Notes: generated from the letters alone by a model not told the origin. A DNA stretch of 7,440 nucleotides from an uncultured Fretibacterium sp. (GCA_905373185.1 CAJPSE010000078.1:1-7440), one strand, 5' to 3'. Positions 1-6,421 are shown, numbered from the stretch's first letter. Translations and numbers: made by a program.

Positions 1-987
1 GGTGAAGATGCGGTCCGTGTAGTTCGTGGGCCTCTGGATGCAGTTGGTGGTCATCAGGATGGCGCCGGGGAAGGCCGCGAATTCCTTCTGCTGATCCTGC
101 CAGGCCCCACCGTAGTTTCCGGCCAGGTGCGGATACTTCTTGAGGCGCGGGTAGCCGTGGCAGGGCAGCATCTCGCCGTGGGTATAGATGTTGATGCCCT
201 TGCCCTCCGTCTGCTGGAGCAGCAGGTCCAGGTCGCGCAGGTCGTGTCCCGAAACCAGGATGGCCTTGCCCTTCAGCGGATGGATGCGGACCGGCGTCGG
301 CTCCGGATGCCCGTAGACCTCGGTGTTTGCCCTGTCCAGGAGGTTCATGACCTCGACGTTCCACCTGCCGGCGTCCATCGCATGGGTCGTCAGCTCCTCG
401 ACGGTCATGACCTCGCGGCTCAGGGCGTCCAGCTTCTCGTGGAAGAACCCGTATATGTCCTCGTCCTCATAACCCAGGACGAAGGCGTGGTGCGTGTACG
501 CCGCGCTGCCCTTCAGTCCGAGCAGGATCAGGTCGTAAAGGCCCTGGACGACATCGCCGCGTTTCTCGGCCCAGCTCCGAGGCGTGTACTGCCCGCCCGC
601 TATCGCCATGTCGGCCATGCTCTCGGGGAGCGGGTCCGCAGCAGGGCCGGAGAGGGGCTCGGCGGTCCTGCCCGCGCGGGCGCAGGCGTCCTCGTAGAGC
701 TTCCTCGCCTTGCCCCGGACGACCCCTGCCTGGGCGATCATCTCGGCCATGCGGATGTTGTCGAAGTTGACGTTGGTCACCGTCGTGAAAAGCGCCTCGA
801 CCACGAAGCGGTCGATCTCCCCGTCGACCGCCCCGAGTCCGCGCGCACGGTGCGCGTACATCGCAATTCCCTTTGCTGCGTGGATCAAAAGGTCCTGAAG
901 GTCCGAAACCTCCGCGGACTTGCCGCACACCCCCATCACGGTGCAGCCTGTCCCCTTGGCAGTCTGCTCACACTGGTAACAGAACAT
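1..987 (-). CDS. hcp: Hybrid cluster protein (hydroxylamine reductase / NO reductase), C-terminus cut by window edge
   Basis: Cytoplasmic iron-sulfur enzyme with a cubane [4Fe-4S] cluster and a hybrid Fe-S-O cluster. Family members reduce hydroxylamine in vitro, and NO reduction or protein S-nitrosylation roles are reported. Translation gives 329 residues with no stop before position 1; the family is usually about 530-550 residues, so roughly 60 percent is present. Visible: N-terminal cubane ligands C3, C6, C15 and C21 (Cys-X2-Cys-X8-Cys-X5-Cys, the compact spacing of obligate anaerobes rather than the wider E. coli type). The first hybrid-cluster ligands are also present: H248 in SGHDL, E272 in HGEMLP and C316 in TTNCIQ. 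The remaining Cys/Glu/Lys ligands lie outside the window. The ATG at 987 is supported by a GAGGGGG ribosome site at 995-1001, 7 nt away, and by the conserved start MFCYQCEQT. It is transcribed from its own promoter at 1056-1083 and is therefore probably independent of the upstream DNA-metabolism pair. Identification is secure; the physiological substrate is not shown by sequence. Confidence 0.97.
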   Translation of the reverse strand, partial: MFCYQCEQTAKGTGCTVMGVCGKSAEVSDLQDLLIHAAKGIAMYAHRARGLGAVDGEIDRFVVEALFTTVTNVNFDNIRMAEMIAQAGVVRGKARKLYEDACARAGRTAEPLSGPAADPLPESMADMAIAGGQYTPRSWAEKRGDVVQGLYDLILLGLKGSAAYTHHAFVLGYEDEDIYGFFHEKLDALSREVMTVEELTTHAMDAGRWNVEVMNLLDRANTEVYGHPEPTPVRIHPLKGKAILVSGHDLRDLDLLLQQTEGKGINIYTHGEMLPCHGYPRLKKYPHLAGNYGGAWQDQQKEFAAFPGAILMTTNCIQRPTNYTDRIFT

Positions 988-1029
988 CGCAATTCCCCCT
1001 CGTTTTTGTCAAAGTCAACAGGTCTTTAG

Positions 1030-1053
1030 AAGTAAATAGGAACCTGTTTACTT
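1030..1053. promoter_or_regulatory. Near-perfect 24-bp inverted repeat, candidate operator of hcp
   Basis: Two 11-bp half-sites, AAGTAAATAGG (1030-1040) and the complement of AAGTAAACAGG (1043-1053), face each other across a 2-bp centre; 10 of 11 positions match. The repeat begins 3 bp downstream of the TATAAT and covers the predicted transcription start, a classic position for a repressor. A third related half-site, AAGTCAACAGG, lies at 1012-1022 in the same orientation as the first, 18 bp away. The sequence does not resemble the Rex or NsrR consensus sites, nor the TTGTGA-type site of Desulfovibrio HcpR. The binding protein is therefore unknown, and no regulator gene lies in the window. Confidence 0.65.
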
Positions 1054-1055
1054 AA

Positions 1056-1083
1056 ATTATACGCTTATTTTTTTCGCCGTCAA
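1056..1083 (-). promoter_or_regulatory. Sigma-70-type promoter of hcp
   Basis: On the minus strand, TTGACG (1083-1078) is followed after 16 bp by a perfect TATAAT (1061-1056). This is a near-consensus housekeeping promoter in an AT-rich island between GC-rich genes. Transcription would begin near 1049, giving a leader of about 60 nt before the hcp ATG at 987. Such a strong basal promoter suggests that control is by repression, which fits the inverted repeat over the start site. Confidence 0.85.
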
Positions 1084-1243
1084 ATGAAATATCTCCGTAT
1101 CGGTGTTCATGGAGCGGGAGGATGGCATCTTGCGGTGCAGGTTGTGTTTTTAAGATGGGGGCTGCTGAATTATCAGGTCAAGCGCGACAGGTAGATTGAA
1201 AGAACAAAATTGAAGGAATAGATTGAAAAAGTTGGAAAAGGCC

Positions 1244-2002
1244 TCATTGGGGCCGTGTTTGAGGCTCCGACCCCGGCTTTTCGATGAGGTATGCCCAGGT
1301 CTTCCGGGGCAGGAATTTCGACTGGCGCTTTGCGGATATCCGTTCCCTCACCGCGGTGCTGCGGAAGAACTCCTGCCAAAGCGCCTGGCAGACCTCCTCC
1401 TCACAGGTGATCCTCAGATGGGCCGGGAGCGCCGCGTCCGTCAGAAACCAGCGTCCCGACTCGTGCAGGGCCGCCCGTCCCCTACGGGTGTCGTGGAGCA
1501 CCCAGCGGGCGGGCAGCCTCCTGCGGAAGTGTTCGGCGAGGAGGGGCAGCACGTCGCAGTCCGGAGCGAAGGGGGCGTAATAGATCCCCCCCACATCCCG
1601 AAAGCGGGTGAGCCCCATCCAGCGGTGAAGCTCCCGGAAAGAGCGTCTCGCGGAATGGAGGACGGCCCCCAGGCACGGGTCCGCCAAGTCCGCTGCGGCC
1701 CCGACCCCCTCCTTCCAAAGACGAAAGAGGCAGCGCCACACCGCGAGGTCGATCCCCTCCTGCTCCGACATCAGGGCGAGACAGGCTTCGGACAGCCATC
1801 GGCGGCCCAGGCGATTCTCCAACACTGCGGCGGTCGCCTCCGCCAGGGATGGGTCGCTTCTCACCTCCGTGCTCTCCAGCAGCACGCCGCTCGCCCCATT
1901 CGGGGAAGAACGCAGAATATCGTCGGGGAGGATACCGTCCCGGGCCGTCCTGTGTACGAGCGTCATCATCCCGTTCCAGGTCCCATCGTAGACGTAGATC
2001 AT
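1244..2002 (-). CDS. DUF4130 / TIGR03915-like putative DNA metabolism protein
   Basis: A 252-residue protein of the family nearly always encoded next to the TIGR03916 radical SAM protein. Its biochemical function is unknown and a DNA repair or modification role is inferred from context. It opens with the family-typical MIYVYDGTWNG. The DUF4130 region spans about residues 85-240, with recognisable blocks: FRELHRWMGLTRFRDV near 122-137, YYAPFAPDCDVLPLLAEHF near 141-159, WVLHDTRRG near 167-175, and LWQEFFRSTAVRERI followed by FLPRKTW near 208-236. It has no signal peptide or membrane segment. Its ATG overlaps the stop of the radical SAM gene (ATGA at 2002-1999), with an AGGAGGG ribosome site at 2006-2012, so translation is coupled. 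Some relatives are fused to a uracil-DNA glycosylase domain; this protein has none. No convincing terminator follows. Confidence 0.9.
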   Translation of the reverse strand: MIYVYDGTWNGMMTLVHRTARDGILPDDILRSSPNGASGVLLESTEVRSDPSLAEATAAVLENRLGRRWLSEACLALMSEQEGIDLAVWRCLFRLWKEGVGAAADLADPCLGAVLHSARRSFRELHRWMGLTRFRDVGGIYYAPFAPDCDVLPLLAEHFRRRLPARWVLHDTRRGRAALHESGRWFLTDAALPAHLRITCEEEVCQALWQEFFRSTAVRERISAKRQSKFLPRKTWAYLIEKPGSEPQTRPQ

Positions 2003-3282
2003 CGTCCCTCCTGCTGGGACTCCTGCGGGGAGGGAATGGCTTCCGGGAACGGCAGCCAGAGCTGGGGGGAGAAACGTCCTCCCTCCAGGATCGTCCGCAG
2101 CCCCTCCAGGGACGAGACGTATCCCGGTGCGGCCGACCTCTCTTCGAACCGCAAAAAGTGCTGGGCCCGCTTCATCATGACGCCCAGACGCCTGAGGTTG
2201 TCCCGGTCGAGCCGCCTCGTGCGCCGTGCCGTCAGGATGCGCCTGGCGGAGGTCACCCCGATGCCGGGGACCCGCAGGAGCGTCTCGTACTCCGCCCGGT
2301 TGGGGTCCACGGGAAAGAGGTCCATGTGGCGCAGGGCCCAGGCACTCTTGGGGTCCAGCCGTTCCTCGAGGTTCGGGTGCCCCTCGTCCACGATCTCGTC
2401 CGCGCGGAATCCATAGAAACGCAGGAGCCAGTCCGCCTGATAGAGACGATGTTCGCGCAGCAGGGGAGGTGCGGCGTTCGGGGCCGGCAGGGTGGGGTTG
2501 TCGTTGACGGGGACGTAGGCGGAGTAATAGACGCGTTTCAGCCCCATGCGGCCGTAAAGCCCCTCCGAAAGGCGCAGAAGGGTCAGGTCGGGCTCGGGGG
2601 TGGCCCCGACGATCATCTGAGTGCTCTGACCGGCCGGGGCGAAGGATGGAGCTTTTCTGGCCGGACGGCGTTCCGAGGTTCGCTCCTCGATTCTTCCGCT
2701 GATGTACTTCATGGGGGTAAAGATGGACCGGGCGCTCTTCTGGGGAGCCCAAAGCCCCAGGCTGCGCTCCGTGGGGAGCTCGACGTTGACGCTCACGCGG
2801 TCGGCCAGGCGCCCCAGAACCTCGACCAGCTCGTGGGAGGCCCCGGGGATGACCTTGGCGTGGACGTAGCCGCCGAAGCGGAACTCGTGCCGCAGCAGCG
2901 CGACCGTTCGGATGAGGTCGAACATGGTGTCGTCGGGGCTGCGCCGCACCGCGGAGCTGAGGAAGAGCCCCTCGATGTAGTTGCGCCTGTAGAAGGCGGC
3001 CGTGATCTCCGCGACCTCCCGCGGCGTGAAGGAGGCGCGCGGCACGTCGTTGCTGCGGCGGTTGATGCAGTAGGCGCAGTCGTAGATGCAGTCGTTGGTG
3101 AGCAGCAGCTTCAGCAGGGATACACAGCGCCCGTCGTCGGACCACGTGTGACAGACGCCCGCAGGACAGGCATGGCCCAGCCCGCCCCTTCCGCCGCGGT
3201 TCGACCCGCTGGATGCGCAGGAGACGTCGTATTTCGCTCCCTCCGTCAGGATGCTCAGGCGGCTCTGCAGGTCATGGCCCAT
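1999..3282 (-). CDS. Putative DNA modification/repair radical SAM protein (TIGR03916-like) with HhH motif
   Basis: A 427-residue radical SAM enzyme. The [4Fe-4S]-binding CX3CX2C motif is CIYDCAYC (C65, C69, C72). It is preceded by the family signature: KYDVSCASSGS (C22), GHACPAGVCHTWSDDGRC (C39, C44, C53), then SLLKLLLTND. Near the C-terminus a helix-hairpin-helix, VPGIGVTSARRIL at 338-350, implies contact with DNA backbone. This architecture matches the family named for linkage to uracil-DNA glycosylase and DUF4130 proteins; the reaction is unknown. The start at 3282 is chosen because a GGAGGGG ribosome site (3289-3295) lies 6 nt upstream and the family begins about here. In-frame ATGs at 3300 and 3414 lack such a site, and 3414 lies upstream of the promoter. 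The gene overlaps the following DUF4130 gene by 4 nt, indicating one operon. It is probably cytoplasmic. Confidence 0.93.
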   Translation of the reverse strand: MGHDLQSRLSILTEGAKYDVSCASSGSNRGGRGGLGHACPAGVCHTWSDDGRCVSLLKLLLTNDCIYDCAYCINRRSNDVPRASFTPREVAEITAAFYRRNYIEGLFLSSAVRRSPDDTMFDLIRTVALLRHEFRFGGYVHAKVIPGASHELVEVLGRLADRVSVNVELPTERSLGLWAPQKSARSIFTPMKYISGRIEERTSERRPARKAPSFAPAGQSTQMIVGATPEPDLTLLRLSEGLYGRMGLKRVYYSAYVPVNDNPTLPAPNAAPPLLREHRLYQADWLLRFYGFRADEIVDEGHPNLEERLDPKSAWALRHMDLFPVDPNRAEYETLLRVPGIGVTSARRILTARRTRRLDRDNLRRLGVMMKRAQHFLRFEERSAAPGYVSSLEGLRTILEGGRFSPQLWLPFPEAIPSPQESQQEGR

Positions 3283-3345
3283 CACGGTCCCCTCCGTCAT
3301 TCCGATATCGAATCTACTGTAATCGTCGCGACCTAATACGTCGTT

Positions 3346-3373
3346 ATTATAGCAGACCGGGGCCGCGTATAAA
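3346..3373 (-). promoter_or_regulatory. Promoter of the radical SAM / DUF4130 operon
   Basis: Minus-strand perfect TATAAT (3351-3346) preceded by TGC, giving an extended -10 element (TGn). A -35-like TTTATA (3373-3368) lies 16 bp upstream. Transcription should start near 3339, about 57 nt before the ATG at 3282. The -35 element falls within the T-tract of the preceding terminator. An 8-bp palindrome GTCGCGAC (3325-3332) lies in the early leader; its meaning is unclear. Confidence 0.65.
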
Positions 3374-3402
3374 AAAACGGGGGCCCCGGCATGGAGCCCC
3401 CG
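3371..3402 (-). terminator. Intrinsic terminator of the FAD oxidoreductase gene
   Basis: Read on the minus strand: CGGGGGC (3402-3396), an 11-nt loop, then GCCCCCG (3384-3378), followed immediately by seven Ts (3377-3371). This is a 7-bp all-GC-pair stem with a U-tract. It sits 46 nt past the TGA of the oxidoreductase gene and ends that transcription unit. It would not terminate plus-strand transcription because there is no T-run on that side. Confidence 0.93.
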
Positions 3403-3448
3403 CATAACAAACAACTTGGAATTTGGAGTATGGAGTATGGATGCGCGT

Positions 3449-5710
3449 TCAGGGCAGCTTCGCGGCCGTCATGGCCTTCATGAGCATCTCCACGGCCTCG
3501 CCCCGGGTCACGGGTCGGCCGAAATGAAACTCCCGCTCCGATTTGTAGAGGTCCAGGATGCCGAGCGGCGACAGGGCGTCCACGGCCGGAGCGTTGGGAT
3601 GCTCGGAGAAGGAGAAGAACGCCCCCTTTTCCTTGACCTCGGGGAAGGCTTCGAGATCGGAGAAGCCGAAGGTATCGCAGAGGGCCTTGGCGAACCTCCC
3701 CCGGTTCACGAAGGCGTCGGGCTTCTCCCCGAGCTCAGGGACGAGTCCGAGCGATGTCCCGGACGCCTTGCGGGCCCTTTCCATCATGGAGACCGCCTCC
3801 GCCCAGGTGAGGATTTCATCGATGCCGAAGGTCCCCTTGTCGCGTCCCTTGATGACGGCCATGGCCAGGACGGGATCGTCGAGGTCGCTGATGTCGTAGG
3901 ACGGAGCGTGGGGTGGTTCTATTGGGGCGATCAGGCCGTGGGTACTGGCTATCTGCACGGCGTTGTAGCAGGGGTGGTCAGGGGGGACGTCCAAGTACCT
4001 ACAGAGGGACAGGGTGACACCGGCCTCCAGCAGGGTGCGCTGGACCCGAACGGCGGGCAGGTCACGGAGCCGGACGCCCTCGCGGACGGAGAGGGCCGCA
4101 AGGGCTCCCGCGGCCTGGCCGGTCATCATGCAGATAGGCTGGAGGCGCAGGGCCCCGGCGGCGAGGCGCGTCATGGAGAGGTTCTTCTCGGCCGCAAGGA
4201 GCCCGTCGATGTCTCGGGGGATGAGAGCGCGCAGGGGGACCTGGAACGGCCCGCGGGGGCGGTTGACCTGGACCGTGGCCGCCTTCTCGTCGAACTTCCA
4301 CTCCATATCCGCATCGGTGTCCGCGCCGTGCAGGTCCAGGATATAACCTCCGATCGCGATGGCGTCGGGGAACTCGTGGCTGGTCTGTCCGTCGCGGTAG
4401 CTCAGGGAGTTTTTCAGCAGCTCCGAGGAGGTCAGGGTGTAGTTCCCGACGATGCGCCGCGATTCCCGAACGTAGGGGATGGCCGGCATCCGCCGGACGA
4501 TCTCCAGCCATTCGTCCGGGAGCCCCTCGGCTGCCCTGGGCAGGACGGGATGGCGGTACTCGTCGTCGGCGACCGACCAGTTCTCCCCCAGCTCGTTCTG
4601 CATGTAATAGATGTAGTGAAGGGTCTTGATCAGGGCGTCCCGCTCCACCTTCCTGCGAAGGTCCAGGTTCTCGAGGTAGCCCGTAGGCAGTCCGCGTTTC
4701 CCCTCCCAGCCGTACTTTCCCGGATAGTCATTGCCCCAGTTGACGCCGCACTTCGATATATGGGGCCAGTTCTCGCGGTTCGCGTCGTACCCCCAGTAGT
4801 TGGAGGAGTCGGGAAGGCCGCGGTAGGCGTTGTGGCTGATGACGTTGACGGGGAGCTTCACGGGGTAGACGCCCTTGAAGTCCATGCCGTCCCGCGTAAC
4901 GTAGCTCTCGTAGTTGCGCCGCGCCAGCTCGTACCCGGGCAGGGGCGTGAGCGCGCGCAGGTGGTCCGGAATACCCCCGGGGTATTTCTGGACGACGGCG
5001 ACCCACGTGATGTCCTGGATCATGGCGTTGGGATCGACGAAGGGAGAGACGGAGTTACCGGCGCGGTACTCGGCATGGGCCAGGGGCAGGATGTCGCCGT
5101 ACTCCGTCGCGTCGATGAGAACGCAGCAGGCGATTTTCCTTATGCCTCCGGCGTTCCTCACCGTCACTCCCCGGACCGTATTCCTCTCCCGTGACACTTC
5201 AGCGACCTCCGAGGAGAGGAGGATGTCCAGGGTGTTCTTTCCCCCGGCACGGGCGTCGTCGACCAGCTCGTAGAGCATGCGCTGCCCAACGTGGGGCTCG
5301 AAGGCGACGCTGCGGGCGTCCCAGTAGCACGTGCCCGTGGACTTGCCCATGGGCTCGTAATAACCCTGGATCTTGGACAGAAGTTCAAGGTAAAGCCCGC
5401 TGCGAAGGCGGCTGAGGTCGTCCATCGTCGAGACCCCCGCGGCCGTCGCCTGACCGCCGATCCAATCGCTCGGCTCCACGACGAGAACGCTGGCCCCGAG
5501 CCGTGCCGCCTGGATGGCGGCCGAGATGCCTCCGATGCCCCCTCCCGCGACGACCACGTCGTAATCCCGCCTGCCGATGTGCTGGACGGTTTTGGCCTCC
5601 GCGGCGCCATCGAGGGAGGCGAAGCCCGCCCAAAACGCCAAAAGGAGGAATGTCGGTAAAATTCCCGCCGTACGATGCTTCGCCGCTCTCAAGAAGCTAA
5701 GGAAACTCAA
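3449..5710 (-). CDS. Exported FAD-dependent oxidoreductase with degenerate C-terminal SLH-like modules
   Basis: A 753-residue protein if the TTG at 5710 is the start. Residues 1-39 look like a Sec signal peptide: basic segment RAAKHR, hydrophobic stretch GILPTFLLLAFWAGF, and cleavage probably after AEA. The mature part opens with a dinucleotide-binding Rossmann fold: DYDVVVAGGGIGG (glycines at 56-61), then VLVVEPSDWIGGQ, with E79 as likely ribose ligand. Further typical blocks are CVLIDATEYGDILPLA and, near the end of the domain, a GQAAGALAAL segment. This matches the FAD_oxidored type (PF12831); the substrate is unknown. From about 572 onward it shows SLH-like patterns, such as YNAVQIASTHGLI with ILTWAEAVSMMERA and VDALSPLGILDLY with PVTRGEAVEMLMKAM, suggesting cell-surface or peptidoglycan attachment. 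There is no twin-arginine motif. An alternative ATG at 5728 would add six residues but lacks a ribosome site. The gene is possibly co-transcribed with the upstream small exported protein and ends at the terminator at 3371-3402. Confidence 0.85.
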   Translation of the reverse strand: MSFLSFLRAAKHRTAGILPTFLLLAFWAGFASLDGAAEAKTVQHIGRRDYDVVVAGGGIGGISAAIQAARLGASVLVVEPSDWIGGQATAAGVSTMDDLSRLRSGLYLELLSKIQGYYEPMGKSTGTCYWDARSVAFEPHVGQRMLYELVDDARAGGKNTLDILLSSEVAEVSRERNTVRGVTVRNAGGIRKIACCVLIDATEYGDILPLAHAEYRAGNSVSPFVDPNAMIQDITWVAVVQKYPGGIPDHLRALTPLPGYELARRNYESYVTRDGMDFKGVYPVKLPVNVISHNAYRGLPDSSNYWGYDANRENWPHISKCGVNWGNDYPGKYGWEGKRGLPTGYLENLDLRRKVERDALIKTLHYIYYMQNELGENWSVADDEYRHPVLPRAAEGLPDEWLEIVRRMPAIPYVRESRRIVGNYTLTSSELLKNSLSYRDGQTSHEFPDAIAIGGYILDLHGADTDADMEWKFDEKAATVQVNRPRGPFQVPLRALIPRDIDGLLAAEKNLSMTRLAAGALRLQPICMMTGQAAGALAALSVREGVRLRDLPAVRVQRTLLEAGVTLSLCRYLDVPPDHPCYNAVQIASTHGLIAPIEPPHAPSYDISDLDDPVLAMAVIKGRDKGTFGIDEILTWAEAVSMMERARKASGTSLGLVPELGEKPDAFVNRGRFAKALCDTFGFSDLEAFPEVKEKGAFFSFSEHPNAPAVDALSPLGILDLYKSEREFHFGRPVTRGEAVEMLMKAMTAAKLP

Positions 5711-5717
5711 AAAAAAA

Positions 5718-5723
5718 CCTCCT
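5718..5723 (-). promoter_or_regulatory. Ribosome binding site deciding a TTG start, followed by a T9 tract
   Basis: A perfect AGGAGG (5723-5718) lies inside the reading frame opened by the ATG at 5728. It is exactly 7 nt before an in-frame TTG at 5710-5708. The ATG itself is preceded only by pyrimidine-rich sequence. The spacer and the first two bases of the TTG form a run of nine Ts (5717-5709). This favours TTG as the true start of the oxidoreductase. Confidence 0.7.
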
Positions 5724-5785
5724 GCCATGAAAAGGAAAGGTGGAAAACGGAGCTTTTTCCTCTTTCTTATCGTTCGTTTATCGTT

Positions 5786-6295
5786 CTATTCGCCGCTGAG
5801 GCACACTCGTATCGTACCGGATGTGTATCGGGAGAAGGAAAAACGGTGCCCCTTGGCTATCCAGTAATATTCATTCCTGCCCGTATCGAAACGGGGCATG
5901 GAGCCGTACTTCCGCTGCCCCTGCCGCGTCAGATCGTCCATGGCGCGCAGCAGGTCGATGTTGCGTTCGAAGCGGCGGGAGAGGTCGACCCTGTAGACCG
6001 CGTCCTTCACCAGATAAATTTCGATGCCCATCTCCCCGTGCAGCCAGGAGCTGCGGAGGAGGTCGGTTCCTCCTCCGACCGGGGCCGTCTCTGCCGGAGG
6101 CCCCAGAAGGTCCTCGGCGTCCTTTGCGGTCATGCCGGGGGACAGCTTTCCAGCCAACCTCAGAAGGTCCTCGGCTGCGCTGGCGGCAAGGGCGGGAGCA
6201 CGGCCGGGCAGCAGAAGCAGGATGCAGACGAAGAGGAAAACGATCCACCACAGGGGGCTTTCGGTATGATTCCGTCCCGAGTCGTTCCGGTTCAT
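5786..6295 (-). CDS. Small exported protein with BamE/SmpA-like motif, function unknown
   Basis: A 169-residue protein I cannot assign to a named gene. Residues 1-37 form a signal peptide or N-terminal anchor: polar start MNRNDSGRNHTESP, long hydrophobic run WWIVFLFVCILLLL, and probable signal peptidase I site APALA before ASA. No lipobox is present at the cleavage site. The mature part has LSPGMTAKDAEDLLGPPAE (about 51-69), resembling the GMT...LLGPP segment of BamE/SmpA/OmlA-fold proteins. It is followed by a beta-rich stretch (SWLHGEMGIEIYLVKDAVYRVDL) that would complete such a small domain. This supports a periplasmic or surface role; BamE function itself is not implied. The ATG at 6295 has a modest GGGGTGAG site close upstream. 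It is followed by the oxidoreductase gene 75 nt downstream with no terminator between, so an operon is possible. It is divergent from ribD across 6296-6449. No convincing minus-strand promoter was found; the best -10-like hexamer is TATGAT at 6374-6369. Confidence 0.8.
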   Translation of the reverse strand: MNRNDSGRNHTESPLWWIVFLFVCILLLLPGRAPALAASAAEDLLRLAGKLSPGMTAKDAEDLLGPPAETAPVGGGTDLLRSSWLHGEMGIEIYLVKDAVYRVDLSRRFERNIDLLRAMDDLTRQGQRKYGSMPRFDTGRNEYYWIAKGHRFSFSRYTSGTIRVCLSGE

Positions 6296-6415
6296 GGAGG
6301 CTCACCCCGTCCTTTCAAATCTTTTCAAACGCCGACAATGTCGAAAATACGGAACACAACAGAGGTAAATCATACACCATACCCGGAAAAATTTCCTCCT
6401 GGACACCCTCCGAGG

Positions 6416-6421
6416 TATAAT
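6416..6421 (+). promoter_or_regulatory. Probable -10 element of the ribD promoter
   Basis: A perfect TATAAT in an AT-rich patch, placing the transcription start near 6428 and giving a leader of only about 22 nt. No good -35 lies at the usual distance (6393-6398 reads TTCCTC). A TGGACA at 6400-6405 is too close. An imperfect palindrome of GGAAA and TTTCC arms (6385-6396) lies just upstream and could help bind a factor. The leader is far too short for an FMN riboswitch. Confidence 0.5.

Noticed and set aside
1192..1228. Repeated TAGATTGAAA (1192-1201 and 1219-1228), reminiscent of the end of some CRISPR repeats
   Set aside because: Only two 10-bp copies 27 bp apart, with no longer repeat, no spacer array and no cas genes.
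1240..1254. GGCC/GGCC hairpin at the end of the DUF4130 gene followed by TTTT on the minus strand
   Set aside because: The stem is only 4 bp, includes the stop codon region, and the T-run is short. It is not a credible terminator.
1244..3145. A 633-residue minus-strand frame that could look like a fused protein ending in DUF4130
   Set aside because: The part before the ATG at 2002 is an out-of-frame reading of the radical SAM gene. The real start at 2002 has its own ribosome site and the family-typical N-terminus.
3425..3441. Tandem GGAGTAT repeats after the oxidoreductase gene
   Set aside because: Two copies of a 7-bp unit between the stop and the terminator. Too short to interpret.
1223..5194. 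Long plus-strand open frames opposite the radical SAM, DUF4130 and oxidoreductase genes (for example 1223-2416, 1849-3336, 3416-5194)
   Set aside because: They have no recognisable domains, low-complexity composition rich in Arg, Gly and Pro or in Val and Asp, and no ribosome sites. They are antisense shadows of GC-rich genes.
6333..6343. Small palindrome CGACA-A-TGTCG in the divergent region
   Set aside because: 5-bp arms in GC-rich DNA can occur by chance. It lies about 40 bp upstream of the small exported gene, with no matching promoter element nearby.
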